Below, piece after piece: positions 41,797-51,045 of a stretch of DNA of 64,000 bases. The translations under genes were made by a program, and so were the position numbers. Where the stretch lies: NCBI GenBank assembly GCA_964428335.1, contig CAYRXW010000002.1, positions 186,001-250,000 on the forward strand, in the 5' to 3' direction. The DNA is from GW2011-AR15 sp964428335 (GTDB lineage Archaea; Nanobdellota; Nanobdellia; Woesearchaeales; GW2011-AR15). Within the stretch, counting starts at the first letter, position 1, and each line of letters starts with the position of its first letter. The notes under the pieces were generated by a model, which searched no databases, was not told the origin of the DNA, and worked only from the letters and a program-made list of their open reading frames with translations.

Positions 41797-44043
41797 ATGA
41801 ACGAATACTATTCTTCAATGGACAGGGAACTTCACGATTATTCTCCTAATCATTCATATGCTTCTCATGATTCCCATGGAGATGGTGGGCATGGAAACCA
41901 TGAAAGGCATGATCATTTTTCTGGAACAAATTCCTCGCCAGGACAAGGCTCAGATAACTGGGGGCAAAACAGTCATGGCTCGCACGGAGATGGTGGGCAT
42001 GGAGGTCACGGACATGATAATCATGGTGGAGGGCTTCATGATGCGCATGCAACAGGCAGGCACAGCGAGGAGATAAAGGAGATTGATACAGCTTTTGAAA
42101 TTGGCGTTGATGAATGGGGAACTACAACAAACCCAAGGGAGCACCAGACAGAAGCACTAAAATCAAGGATATTTCATGGAGCAAACAGGGTTGAATTGAC
42201 TTTCTTTGGAGCGCAGAAAGGTAACAAGGAAGCAGCAACTCCGGAAACATTTGGAGCAAGGGAAAGAAGGGATATGAGGGAACTTGCAGAAATAAACAAT
42301 ATCCAGACAACAACACACGCAACAGTAAATGTACAAGGCCTTTCAGGATTAAATATGCAACAGGGGATGTTTTCAGATGACCAGAGGAAAAGAAGCATTG
42401 AGGAAATAAAAAAAGCAATACATTTTGCAGCAGAAGCAACAACAGGAGGCGCAATTGTCTTTCATACAGGTGAAGCTCCAAGATATATGCATGGAAGAAA
42501 ATGGAATGGGGACAAGGATGTTGAATTTGAGATGTATCCTGAGGAAGATATCAGGAAAGTAACATATCTTGCAGATCCTCTTTCCAAAAGATTGGTTGCA
42601 CAGATTAGCGGAGTAGATAAGATTGCAATGCCTATTTTTAGGACAGACAAGAGCGGAAATATAGAATATCTGAAAGATGAAAAAGGAAACGAGGTTTTTG
42701 ACGAGCAGCTAAAAAGAGTTGACAGGCTTCATCAAGGTAGAGTTCCTTTATATGAGACAGACTCAAATGGGGACATCAGGACACAGATGATAACTTTCCA
42801 GGAGTTTGAGCGCAAGAAATTAGAAGAATACAAAAAAAAGCACCCTGAATGGAACCACACAAAAGTAGAAGAAGAAGTAGCAAAGGATTTCTTTCACCAG
42901 CAGAAGTTCGTTGATGTCATGTATAGCCTAAACTTTGGTATAAGAAGCGAAAGGGAATATAATGAGCTTATTGAGCAAAGGCAGAAAATCATGGACTCAC
43001 TCAAGTTCTATAAGGAACTACAGGAAAAAGTTCCAAAAGATGAATGGTGGAAATTCAAGAAACAGGGTTATCAAAGGAGCCTATTCACTCCTCCTGATGA
43101 AGAAGATCCAGTCGAATATCTGGCTAAAAACCTAAAAGAGAACGAAAGGGCGATTGCATATACAAAAGAGCTAGCTTTGCACGGTAGAAGAACAGCTCTA
43201 GAACAGCTTGACCAGGTAGAAAGATCAAAGCTTGCTGACCAGTTTGCTATTGGTCAATCTGCTCAGTCAATGGGAGATTTGGGAGTATATACCTGGGAGA
43301 TGAATGAAAGGGCAAAGAAAAAGCAGGGTATTTCAAATTTCAACTTAAAAAACGATTTGTACCTTGCTCCTGAAAACTTGTTCCCTGAGATGTATGGCGC
43401 GCATCCAGAAGAGCTTAAGACACTTGTATTAAAAGGAAGGGAAGAGATGGCAAAGCAGCTGCAGTCAAGGTACCATATGAATAAGGAAAAAGCAAGTGAG
43501 CTTGCAAAAAAGCACATAAAGGCAACATTTGACATAGGTCATATAAACGTCTGGAGAAAATATTTCAAATCAAAAGAAGGAGAGTCTTTGGAAGACAGGG
43601 ACAAAAGGTTTGACGGATGGGTGCTAAAGAAGACAAAAGAGCTGCTGGATCAGGGAATCATCGGGCATATACACGTCAGCGATAACTTTGGGTTTGATGA
43701 CGAGCATTTAACTGCAGGGGATGGTAATGCTCCAATAAAACAGTTCATTGCACAGGCAAAAAAGCAAGGCTTTAGTGAATTCATAATTGAATCAGGATCA
43801 TTTAACCCGATGACTTCAATGCCCGACACATGGATGCATTTTGATAGTCCAGTCTATGGGCTTCATGTTCCAGGGTTTACTAAAGACAAATGGACAGATC
43901 CTTCAATTTCAGGCCGTGGATTTAACAGCGTTTACAGGTCATATTTTGGAAAGACAGAAGGTCCAAGGTATTTAGTTGGGGATATGTCTCCAAGCGAGGA
44001 TTTCAAAGGCGCTCCGTTCTATACAGGCATGCCGATGGAATGA
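41797..44043 (+). CDS. TIM-barrel (xylose-isomerase/endonuclease-IV-like) protein with His-rich N-terminus
   Basis: 748 residues. Residues 8-95 are His/Gly/Asp-rich (SHDSHGDGGHGNH and GHGGHGHDNHGGG). The rest looks like the AP-endonuclease-2/xylose-isomerase barrel: FEIGVDEWG near the start of the barrel, TTHATVNVQGLSG (strand 2), GAIVFHTGEAPRY (strand 3, metal His), ATFDIGHINVW (Asp/His), IGHIHVSDNFGFDDEHL (metal His/Asp) and FIIESGS (Glu). A charged helical insert of ~250 residues splits the barrel. Substrate may be a sugar phosphate or DNA; both families use 2-3 divalent metals, for which the His tract could be a store. Confidence 0.65.
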   Translation: MNEYYSSMDRELHDYSPNHSYASHDSHGDGGHGNHERHDHFSGTNSSPGQGSDNWGQNSHGSHGDGGHGGHGHDNHGGGLHDAHATGRHSEEIKEIDTAFEIGVDEWGTTTNPREHQTEALKSRIFHGANRVELTFFGAQKGNKEAATPETFGARERRDMRELAEINNIQTTTHATVNVQGLSGLNMQQGMFSDDQRKRSIEEIKKAIHFAAEATTGGAIVFHTGEAPRYMHGRKWNGDKDVEFEMYPEEDIRKVTYLADPLSKRLVAQISGVDKIAMPIFRTDKSGNIEYLKDEKGNEVFDEQLKRVDRLHQGRVPLYETDSNGDIRTQMITFQEFERKKLEEYKKKHPEWNHTKVEEEVAKDFFHQQKFVDVMYSLNFGIRSEREYNELIEQRQKIMDSLKFYKELQEKVPKDEWWKFKKQGYQRSLFTPPDEEDPVEYLAKNLKENERAIAYTKELALHGRRTALEQLDQVERSKLADQFAIGQSAQSMGDLGVYTWEMNERAKKKQGISNFNLKNDLYLAPENLFPEMYGAHPEELKTLVLKGREEMAKQLQSRYHMNKEKASELAKKHIKATFDIGHINVWRKYFKSKEGESLEDRDKRFDGWVLKKTKELLDQGIIGHIHVSDNFGFDDEHLTAGDGNAPIKQFIAQAKKQGFSEFIIESGSFNPMTSMPDTWMHFDSPVYGLHVPGFTKDKWTDPSISGRGFNSVYRSYFGKTEGPRYLVGDMSPSEDFKGAPFYTGMPME

Positions 44044-44094
44044 GAGCTAAAAAGATAGATAAAATTATAAACTTCAAAACTAAAGGTAATAAAA

Positions 44095-44904
44095 ATGGAA
44101 GCGGAAATAAAAGAAAAGAAGCTCGATTCAAAAAATAAGAAGGAATATCCAAAAGACGACTTGGATTACGCATATAAATTTTCAGCAGAGATATCAAAAG
44201 AAGCAGGAGAATATGTAAAAGGAGTTGTGTTGTTTGGAAGCAGGGCAAGAAAAAGCACAAGCCCTCATGACATAGATATCCTTGTCATACTTGATGACAT
44301 CTCAATTTACTTAACAAAGGAATTTGTCCAGGCATACAGGATAATTGTCCAGAACCTGGTTGCAAAAATAAGCACAAGGCTTCATATCACAACATTCAAA
44401 TACACTTCTTTTTGGGAATTTGTAAGGAATGGGGATCCTATTGCTATAAATATCTTAAGGGATGGAGTCCCGATAATTGACAGGGAATTTTTCAGGCCTC
44501 TGCAACTTTTATTATATCAGGGCAGGATAAGGCCTTCAGCAGAAAGTGTCTGGACATATTATGCAAAAAGCGAAAGGACACTGCAGAATTCCAGGTTCAA
44601 TATGATTTCAGCAGTCATGGACCTCTATTGGGCAGTGATTGACGCAAGCCATGCAGCTTTGATGAAACTAAATGAGATACCACCTTCACCTTCACATGTG
44701 TCAGACATGGTAGATGAAAAACTGGTCAAGACAAGCCTTATAGAAAAAAAATACTCCCAGACAGCAAAGAAGTTCTATGACCTAAGCAAGAAAATAGAGT
44801 ACAGGGAGATAAAAGAAATAAAGGGAGCAGATTATGACAAGCTATATAAGGAAGCAGAAGACTACGTAAAAAGGCTTAGGGTTTTCATTGAGGACTATAA
44901 ATAG
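44095..44904 (+). CDS. Nucleotidyltransferase-domain protein (Pol-beta/MNT-like)
   Basis: 269 residues. The minimal nucleotidyltransferase motif is clear: VVLFGSRARKS at residues 44-54 and DIDILVILDD with the metal-binding Asp59 and Asp61. The C-terminal ~130 residues are helical (LLYQGRIRPSAESVWTYY, AVMDLYWAVIDASHAA), like the HEPN-type partner that follows many such domains but here in one chain. It starts 51 bases after the TIM-barrel gene and is probably co-transcribed. It could adenylylate a protein or RNA; a toxin-antitoxin role is possible but unproven. Confidence 0.75.
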   Translation: MEAEIKEKKLDSKNKKEYPKDDLDYAYKFSAEISKEAGEYVKGVVLFGSRARKSTSPHDIDILVILDDISIYLTKEFVQAYRIIVQNLVAKISTRLHITTFKYTSFWEFVRNGDPIAINILRDGVPIIDREFFRPLQLLLYQGRIRPSAESVWTYYAKSERTLQNSRFNMISAVMDLYWAVIDASHAALMKLNEIPPSPSHVSDMVDEKLVKTSLIEKKYSQTAKKFYDLSKKIEYREIKEIKGADYDKLYKEAEDYVKRLRVFIEDYK

Positions 44905-44930
44905 CCCTTATGAATAGGTTTTAATATTAC

Positions 44931-44939
44931 TTTTTTTTC
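44931..44939 (+). terminator. T-run after the nucleotidyltransferase gene
   Basis: Eight T in a row, 26 bases after the stop and just before the next gene's ATG at 44950. Confidence 0.35.
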
Positions 44940-44949
44940 TGAGCGTTTT

Positions 44950-45556
44950 ATGACCTGGAATTTCGAGATCCTAAGAGAAAATGCACCTCTAGGCTTTAAG
45001 CCGCTTGAGACACACTGCTTTTATTATGGTTCTCCACCAGCTACAAAATTCTCAAGCATGGTCGGCATAGACAATTATCTGGAAATACCTAAAACATATC
45101 TGGGAAAGAACCAAAAATCCAGGAGAAAATGTTCTGATTGTAAAGCAGGAAACAAGAGGCTCTGAAAGGTTTTATGCATATCATCCAGATGACAGAAAGC
45201 TTTCAATGCTTTATGAGGTCTTAAGAAAACTATCAGATGAGTGGTATCAGGAAGATTCAATTCCTGACATTGAAACAATCTTAAGGGATGATCGTGAATT
45301 CACAATTGACCCGAGGGATTTTGGTTATTTTGAAAAAACATTAACTGACAAATCAATGACTCTGGAAGCAAGGCATGATTCATGCAGAAAAACAGGAGAT
45401 ATTCTAGCATTGGCATATCTTGATTTTTTAAGGGAAAATTTTGAACTTAGAACTTCTTCAAAAGTTGATCATAAAAATATGGCAAAACTCTATAAAATTA
45501 TAAAAAAATATACAGGAATGAAAGATAAAACAATAGAGCAACCAAACTACAGATAA
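44950..45556 (+). pseudogene. Unknown gene interrupted by a single-base frameshift
   Basis: The first frame (44950-45165) begins MTWNFEILRENAPLGFKPLE and ends 72 codons later. A second frame continues to 45556 and is open back past 45110 (NPGENVLIVKQETRGSERFY). Removing one A from the five-A run at 45113-45117 joins them into a protein of about 201 residues, reading YLGKNQNPGENVL. This is either a recent mutation, a sequencing error in a homopolymer, or less likely programmed shifting. The product is helical and charged; not recognised. It follows the nucleotidyltransferase gene. Confidence 0.65.
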
Positions 45557-45557
45557 A

Positions 45558-46112
45558 CTATTTCTTCTTCTTATCGTTCACAATAACTTTCTTGTAAGCG
45601 ATAAATATCACTAGGGCAAGTTCCAGTGCAACTACAAGCACCCTTACAAACTTATTGAACTGCGAGAAATTCTGAATGGTTCCAAACAACATCAAAAATA
45701 TCCCTGAAAACATAAACCCTGTTCCTATGAACTCAATCTTATAATATACTCCAAATATTATTGCAATTGCTCCAATGATTGCAAGTATGACAAACATATT
45801 GTCATTATATTTCCTTACAGCTTCATCATAATCCTTATTGCAGAAATCGCATTCAGTAAAGTACCTGCAACCAGTCTCATTCACTTCGTATTTTCCAAAT
45901 CCGCCCTGTGAATTGCATTCATTCTCTTTTGTATAATCAACATTACATTCTTCATCCGGAAGCTGGGTCCTCACAGGGACTTTTTCAGGATAATATGCTG
46001 TGCAGAAAGTTTCATATTTCGGCCTTTCGTAAAATGCGTCAATAGTAACTAAAACAAGTGCGCTGAAAAGCACAAGAATCCCTATGGTTATTGCCGCTTC
46101 CTTTAAAGACAT
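45558..46112 (-). CDS. Membrane protein with Cys-rich extracytoplasmic loop
   Basis: 184 residues from the ATG at 46112; a GTG at 46127 is the alternative. One helix (residues ~8-26), then a loop of ~65 residues with several Cys (ECNVDYTKENECNSQGG, CDFCNKDYDEA), then three further hydrophobic helices and a Lys-rich C-terminus (NDKKKK). The Cys pairs suggest a disulfide- or metal-stabilised outer domain. atttatatacc upstream is TATA-like. No family recognised. Confidence 0.65.
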   Translation of the reverse strand: MSLKEAAITIGILVLFSALVLVTIDAFYERPKYETFCTAYYPEKVPVRTQLPDEECNVDYTKENECNSQGGFGKYEVNETGCRYFTECDFCNKDYDEAVRKYNDNMFVILAIIGAIAIIFGVYYKIEFIGTGFMFSGIFLMLFGTIQNFSQFNKFVRVLVVALELALVIFIAYKKVIVNDKKKK

Positions 46113-46189
46113 AGATACTTCAAACACTTTCAGGTATATAAATCTTTAGTTGGAAGGTTTTAAGTATCTGAAAAAAAACCTATGTTTAA

Positions 46190-47257
46190 ATGATTGAAAT
46201 TGATGGCTCAGTTTTTGAAGGAGGAGGACAGATGCTTCGTACAGCTCTTGCATTCTCAGCGTTTACAGGAGAATCATTTACAATGCTTAATATAAGGAAA
46301 AACAGGAATCAACCAGGTTTGAAGCAGCAGCACCTTACATGTGTTACAGCTGTGAAAAGCTTTTGCAATGCTTATACAGAAGGCGAGGAACTTGGGAGTA
46401 CAAGCCTGAAATTCATTCCAAGGAAACTTGAATACAAAAATCAGGATATTGATATAGGCACAGCAGGCTCAGTAACGCTGCTTTTGCAATCCCTCCTTCC
46501 TTTTGCAATCTTTTCAAGCAGGAAAATAAAGATACAAATCAAAGGTGGGACAGATACGCAGCATAGCATGCCGATAGATTATTTTTCAAATGTTTTCATG
46601 CCTCACTTAAGGAGATACTGTGATTATAATCTGGAATTGGAAAAAAGGGGCTATTATCCTAAAGGTGGTGGCAATATAATCCTGAAATTAAGACCAAAAT
46701 ATGCTTATGATGGGGATTTTTTAGGATTTATTGATAAATTAAGGAGAGAAAACATTTCAATTGACCTAACAAAAAAAGGGAAGCTGATGGCAATAAAAGG
46801 CATAAGTCACGCGTCAAAAGACTTAATGGATGCAAATGTTTCAGAAAGGCAGGCAAGGTCAGCGGAGTTTGAATTAAGTGAATTCAATGCAGACATCGAT
46901 ATCTCATATTCAGATACGCTTTCAACAGGAAGCGGCATAACTTTATGGGCGCTTTTTTCAAAAGGAGATGAGCTTGATTTTAATAATCCTGTCATATTAG
47001 GAGCTGATGCATTAGGGGAAAGAGGGAAGAAGTCAGAGGTAGTAGGAAAAGAGGCAGCGCAGAAATTAAAAGAGTCGATACAGACTGAATTTCCTTTAGA
47101 TAATTTCCTTGCTGACCAGATTCTTCCTTACATGGCAATATTTGGAGGGAATATCAAAGTTTCATTTATTACAGAACATGCAAAAGCCAATATGTATATT
47201 ATTGAAAAGTTTCTTGGGAAGAAGTTTAGGGTTGAAGGCAATATGATTTCATGCTAG
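46190..47257 (+). CDS. rtcA: RNA 3'-terminal phosphate cyclase
   Basis: 355 residues. VFEGGGQMLRTALAFSAFTG, NIRKNRNQPGLKQQHL and ADIDISYSDTLSTGSGITLW are diagnostic, with LGERGKKSEVVG and the presumed AMP-accepting His near residue 330 (TEHAKANMYIIE). It converts RNA 3'-phosphate ends into 2',3'-cyclic phosphates using ATP. It overlaps the convergent HAD gene by four bases. Confidence 0.95.
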   Translation: MIEIDGSVFEGGGQMLRTALAFSAFTGESFTMLNIRKNRNQPGLKQQHLTCVTAVKSFCNAYTEGEELGSTSLKFIPRKLEYKNQDIDIGTAGSVTLLLQSLLPFAIFSSRKIKIQIKGGTDTQHSMPIDYFSNVFMPHLRRYCDYNLELEKRGYYPKGGGNIILKLRPKYAYDGDFLGFIDKLRRENISIDLTKKGKLMAIKGISHASKDLMDANVSERQARSAEFELSEFNADIDISYSDTLSTGSGITLWALFSKGDELDFNNPVILGADALGERGKKSEVVGKEAAQKLKESIQTEFPLDNFLADQILPYMAIFGGNIKVSFITEHAKANMYIIEKFLGKKFRVEGNMISC

Positions 47258-47847
47258 ATCTTCAGTTTCAGAAGCTCTTTTGGCTTCTCTACCAAGAAAT
47301 CAGGACTATGTTTCTTCAGCAGCTCTTTTGAATTATATCCCCAGGCTACAGCAATTGATTTTATTCCTGCTTTTCTTGCTGCTTCAATGTCCCTGGTTTC
47401 ATCTCCTATATAATACGCATCAAATATATTAAAATCCTTAATCACTTTCTTTATTGCAGCATGCTTTGAAAAGAGTGTTGAGCTATGGACAAAATCAAAC
47501 ACCTCAAGTTCATTTTCCCTTAAAAATGTCTCAGCATTCTCCTTTAGATTTGCAGTAACTATTCCCAGGTTATACTTTTCTTTTAGCTTCCTTAATACTG
47601 ATGGAACGTCTTTAAACGGAAGGATTTTTTCCTCTCTCACTTCTTTCATGGCTTCTTCAATAATCAGAGGAAGCTTAATCAGCGGAACTTTAGCCTCTTT
47701 GAAATTTTCCTTCATCTCTTTATTTCTTATATCTTCTATTGAAATTTCTGCAAACTTATACTTAAGTGCAAGATTATTTATTACCTTAAAATTAGCGTCA
47801 ATGCTATCTGCAATTGTCCCATCAAAATCAAAAATAAGATATGTCAT
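47254..47847 (-). CDS. HAD-family hydrolase (phosphoglycolate-phosphatase-like)
   Basis: 197 residues. Motif I is IFDFDGTIADS (Asp7 nucleophile, Asp9), motif II the VTANLKEN region, and motif III/IV K-x16-YYIGDETRDIEAARKAG. A helical cap of ~65 residues sits after motif I. The ATG begins directly after the stop of the coiled-coil protein gene, so they are one operon. It dephosphorylates a small metabolite such as 2-phosphoglycolate (family inference). Confidence 0.88.
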   Translation of the reverse strand: MTYLIFDFDGTIADSIDANFKVINNLALKYKFAEISIEDIRNKEMKENFKEAKVPLIKLPLIIEEAMKEVREEKILPFKDVPSVLRKLKEKYNLGIVTANLKENAETFLRENELEVFDFVHSSTLFSKHAAIKKVIKDFNIFDAYYIGDETRDIEAARKAGIKSIAVAWGYNSKELLKKHSPDFLVEKPKELLKLKI

Positions 47848-49770
47848 TTATCTTGCTATTTCAATCAGGCTTATTTCATCATATAACTGCCTTATCTGGT
47901 TATGCAAGTCCTGCTTTTCCTGCTGGCTTGAGAAAGACATGCCATAATACCTATCCCTAATCTGGTTATAGTAGACCTTTGCCTCATTGACCTTATTTGC
48001 CTTCAGCATTGTCCTACAGGATTCCATCAGCTTGTACAGGTTTTTTTCACTTCCTGTATCAAGCACCTTCACATTCTGGACAGTATTTATGTCACTAAAC
48101 CTAATACCATTTGCTGAACCTTTCAGCTGGTCATGAAGATACTGTTCAAACTCATCATCAATAAGCTTGCTTTTTTCTTCTTCAATGACATTTTTTGCGT
48201 ATTGCACAGCAACAGTCTCTTTATCCACGTTTCTCTGTTTCTTATACATCCTGTCTTCTTTAATGGAAATTTCCTTCTCCTTTTTCTCAAGGCTGGCTTT
48301 TTTCTCCTGAAGCGATTTCAGCATGGATTTCTCGTGGTTTTCCAAAGTATCCAGCTTCTTTAGGTACTCAGCTTCCCTTTTTATCAGGTCATCTTCTTTT
48401 TCTTTCAATGAGATATCCTGCTTGTCTAGCTGTTCCATAATCTTTCCCAGTTTCTTTTCTTTTGAAACAACTGTTATTTCCCGATCTTCAAGTATGTTAA
48501 GCTTCTTTTTTATCTCAGTTTCCTTTGTTGACTGGGTTCTTTCTCTTTCCTTTAAGTCTCTTTCCTTAATCTCAAGTTCGGATTTTAGTGCAGCAAGTTT
48601 CTGAGCTTTCTGGAAATATTCCTTTTCTAAATTGATAAGGTATTGTGTCCTTTCCCTGACATCATGATCAAGCCTTCTTTTCAGATTATCAATATATTCC
48701 ATATCCCGTTTATAGGAATCTTCATGGCCAGAAAGCTTGCTTTCCTTCTCAGTAAGTTCAGTCTGAAGCTTAGCAAGTTCATCTCTTTTCTTTTCAAGCT
48801 GCTTTAATACTAAAATAAGATCTTTATGTCCGTCAAGCTCAATCAGTTTCTCATCATCAGGGCTCATCCTTGAGATGGATGCCCTTTCGGTTTCAAGTTC
48901 CTTAATGACATCTGTAATGTTCTCGCCTTTCTTTGTCTTTGGAATTTCATGAAGCTTTGATTTCAATTTTGATATTTTTTTTGCATTCATCACAAGCTTC
49001 TTTGCATGGGCAGCAGGTATCTTCAATTTGCTTGAAATAACTTTATGGTCATGCCTTGCAAGGTGTTGCGCAGTCTTTATTCCAGCTTTTCTTAATACTT
49101 TTTCTCTTTTTGGTCCGATGCCTGAAACTTCAGACAATGGTATTTCTTTTTGATTTAATAAATCGTCATCTATATGCGACTGCATATAATGCTCTCCTTC
49201 TTCTACCCAAACAGGAACCTCTTCAGGTTTAGGCATTGTTTCAAGAACAACAGGAAGTTGTGTTGTATCAAGAAACTCATTAAAACTCTTTTTAGATTCA
49301 TCAATTGTTTCTGTTTTTTCTTCTTTTTTCTCTAAGTTAATAACAGGTGATGGGACTAATGCTTTAGGTGTTTCAATTTTTGCAGGTTCAGCAATTTTAG
49401 GCTTAAATGTATCTTCATTAATCACAGGCAATTTAATCAGCACAGCAGAATCTTTTTTTGGTTCTTCTTTTTTCTTTGCTGAGAACAAACCAAAGAAACT
49501 TTTCTTTTCCTTTTGAACAGTTGGTGGTTCAGGAAGGTTAACCAGCTCTTCTTTTGGCTTTTCAACTTTTTCTGTTTTAGTTTCCAAAGGTAGTGCAGGA
49601 ATTTTCTTCTCTGTTTTTTCTTCTTCTTTCTTTAAAGGCAATGGCGGGAGCGGCACATCCATTTTTTTCTCATGTGTCTCAGGAACCTTAACATCCAGTT
49701 TTGGTGGTTCTGGAATATCATCAAGATTAAATTTTGGAGGTTGAGGTATATCAGTTTTTTTCTTATCCAT
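47848..49770 (-). CDS. Proline-rich, helix-hairpin-helix and long coiled-coil protein
   Basis: 640 residues from the ATG at 49770, preceded by agggg at good distance. Three parts: residues ~1-170 are repetitive with PPxPLxxx and PEPPKL/PPKF units (proline-rich, low complexity); residues ~215-275 form a helix-hairpin-helix with SGIGPKREKVLRKAGIKTAQHLA, as in DNA-binding proteins; the next ~270 residues are heptad-rich coiled coil (KERERTQSTKETEIKKKL); the last ~75 residues are globular. It looks like a DNA-tethering scaffold. No signal peptide. Followed at once by the HAD gene. Confidence 0.75.
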   Translation of the reverse strand: MDKKKTDIPQPPKFNLDDIPEPPKLDVKVPETHEKKMDVPLPPLPLKKEEEKTEKKIPALPLETKTEKVEKPKEELVNLPEPPTVQKEKKSFFGLFSAKKKEEPKKDSAVLIKLPVINEDTFKPKIAEPAKIETPKALVPSPVINLEKKEEKTETIDESKKSFNEFLDTTQLPVVLETMPKPEEVPVWVEEGEHYMQSHIDDDLLNQKEIPLSEVSGIGPKREKVLRKAGIKTAQHLARHDHKVISSKLKIPAAHAKKLVMNAKKISKLKSKLHEIPKTKKGENITDVIKELETERASISRMSPDDEKLIELDGHKDLILVLKQLEKKRDELAKLQTELTEKESKLSGHEDSYKRDMEYIDNLKRRLDHDVRERTQYLINLEKEYFQKAQKLAALKSELEIKERDLKERERTQSTKETEIKKKLNILEDREITVVSKEKKLGKIMEQLDKQDISLKEKEDDLIKREAEYLKKLDTLENHEKSMLKSLQEKKASLEKKEKEISIKEDRMYKKQRNVDKETVAVQYAKNVIEEEKSKLIDDEFEQYLHDQLKGSANGIRFSDINTVQNVKVLDTGSEKNLYKLMESCRTMLKANKVNEAKVYYNQIRDRYYGMSFSSQQEKQDLHNQIRQLYDEISLIEIAR

Positions 49771-49973
49771 TAAATCCCCTGTCATTTTTATTAAAAATTA
49801 TGCATTCTCCTTTATATACTTTACCACAAAATAAGAGAATTAGTTTCCTTTCAGCTTTTCAAAATAGCTTTACAATAAGCTTGCTTTATTATTTAGCATT
49901 GCCTTAATCACAATCTTCAAACTAATTTACTCTTTCTTAATATTTTCCTAATTAAATAGGCAATCATCAAAAA

Positions 49974-49983
49974 TTTTATAAAC
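49974..49983 (+). promoter_or_regulatory. TATA box of the three-paralogue operon
   Basis: ttttataaac lies 26-35 bases before the ATG at 50009, so the transcript would be leaderless for the first paralogue. The ~220 bases upstream (49786-50008) contain no other feature. Confidence 0.55.
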
Positions 49984-50008
49984 CTGTATACATAAGTATA
50001 TACTGAAA

Positions 50009-50524
50009 ATGGATACAAGTATGGCTGATTATAGTAAATATAACTTTCACCGTACTATAAAATATAAGGGTGTCTTTGATTATGATGGCCTCTATAAATT
50101 CATTGTGAAGTGGATAAAGGACCATGATTTTGATTACTATGATACAAAGATATGGGATTATCCTCCTTATAAAATCCATAAAATGATGGGGAGAAAGAAA
50201 GTCAGCTTTTATTGCATGCTTATGCTTTTGCCGGAGATTTGGGTATGGGAAGATAAACCGGTTGAAGTGATAAAAAATGGCCAAGTGAAAAAGCTTACAG
50301 AAGCCAGGCTTAAAGTGATAATAAACGGTGGATACATAGTTGATTATGATGGAGATTTTGAGAAATCACCAGGCCTAAAGAAGATTGAGCAGTTCCTGCT
50401 ACAGAAAGTCCTTTATCACGAAACACTGCTAAAGTATTTTGATTACCTTGATTATTATCTTTATGATTTCATGACAGATGTGAAAAAGTTCCTAGAGATG
50501 GAAACAGGGACTAACGCATATTAA
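50009..50524 (+). CDS. Tandem paralogue 1 of an unrecognised ~170-residue family
   Basis: 171 residues (an ATG at 50021 is an alternative). Pattern: short N-terminus, F-D-Y-D-G-L-Y near residue 24, a beta strand block with basic-aromatic residues, then a C-terminal helix ending in a Leu-rich segment (FMTDVKKFLEM). It shares with the next two genes the D/E-G-L-F/Y motif, the W-x-x-I or MWLYINDYNPVE-like centre, a VIINGGYIVDYDGD-type strand and a final FLEMET/YLNLNKF helix. Soluble, no Cys motif or signal. Function unknown. Confidence 0.7.
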   Translation: MDTSMADYSKYNFHRTIKYKGVFDYDGLYKFIVKWIKDHDFDYYDTKIWDYPPYKIHKMMGRKKVSFYCMLMLLPEIWVWEDKPVEVIKNGQVKKLTEARLKVIINGGYIVDYDGDFEKSPGLKKIEQFLLQKVLYHETLLKYFDYLDYYLYDFMTDVKKFLEMETGTNAY

Positions 50525-50527
50525 ACA

Positions 50528-51043
50528 ATGGTTGAACTTTACACTACAGTTGCAGGTGAACAGCTTAACTTTGAAGGATTGTTCACAATGGAAGATGTTT
50601 TTAGGATTATTGATAAATATTTCAGGATGAAAGGCTTTGATAAGAAGCTGATATTTGATGAGGAATTCCAGACTCCAAAAGGGAAATATTTCCATATCAA
50701 AGCAGAGTACTATAAGAAAGTTGATTCTTACATAAGGATGCAGACAAGGATGTGGCTATACATTAATGACTATAATCCAGTTGAAAAGGAAGTAGAGGGA
50801 AATAAAATAAAGACAGCGCATGGGAAATTCAATATAATACTTGATGCATTCCTGCAGACAGAATATTTTGGATTATTTCCGGACAAGAAGCCATTTTACT
50901 TCCTATTCAAAGTGTTCTATGAAAAATACATGGCATCAAACAGGATTGGGTATTGGGACAAAGTCTCAAAGCACGTGGTAAACGAGCTAAAGACTGAGCT
51001 TGCAGCATACCTGAACCTGAACAAATTCCTGTACGAGAGGTAA
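50528..51043 (+). CDS. Tandem paralogue 2 of an unrecognised ~170-residue family
   Basis: 171 residues, starting three bases after paralogue 1 stops. The aligned motifs are FEGLFTMEDVFRIIDKYF, TRMWLYINDYNPVEKEV, KIKTAHGKFNIILDAFL and the ending LKTELAAYLNLNKFLYE. It is closest to paralogue 3 at both ends. Predicted alpha+beta and soluble. The close packing of three genes with no gap argues for a complex of related subunits. Confidence 0.7.
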   Translation: MVELYTTVAGEQLNFEGLFTMEDVFRIIDKYFRMKGFDKKLIFDEEFQTPKGKYFHIKAEYYKKVDSYIRMQTRMWLYINDYNPVEKEVEGNKIKTAHGKFNIILDAFLQTEYFGLFPDKKPFYFLFKVFYEKYMASNRIGYWDKVSKHVVNELKTELAAYLNLNKFLYER

Positions 51044-51045
51044 AA

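Noticed and set aside
41846..42144. Open frames in other phases over the His-rich tract of the TIM-barrel gene
   Set aside because: They follow from the repeated cat/ggt codons in alternative frames; composition is low complexity and the real frame is clear.
44095..45556. Nucleotidyltransferase plus following gene as a MNT/HEPN toxin-antitoxin pair
   Set aside because: The following gene shows no HEPN RX4-6H motif that I can find and is frameshifted; the helical C-terminus of the first protein is too long for a classic MNT antitoxin.
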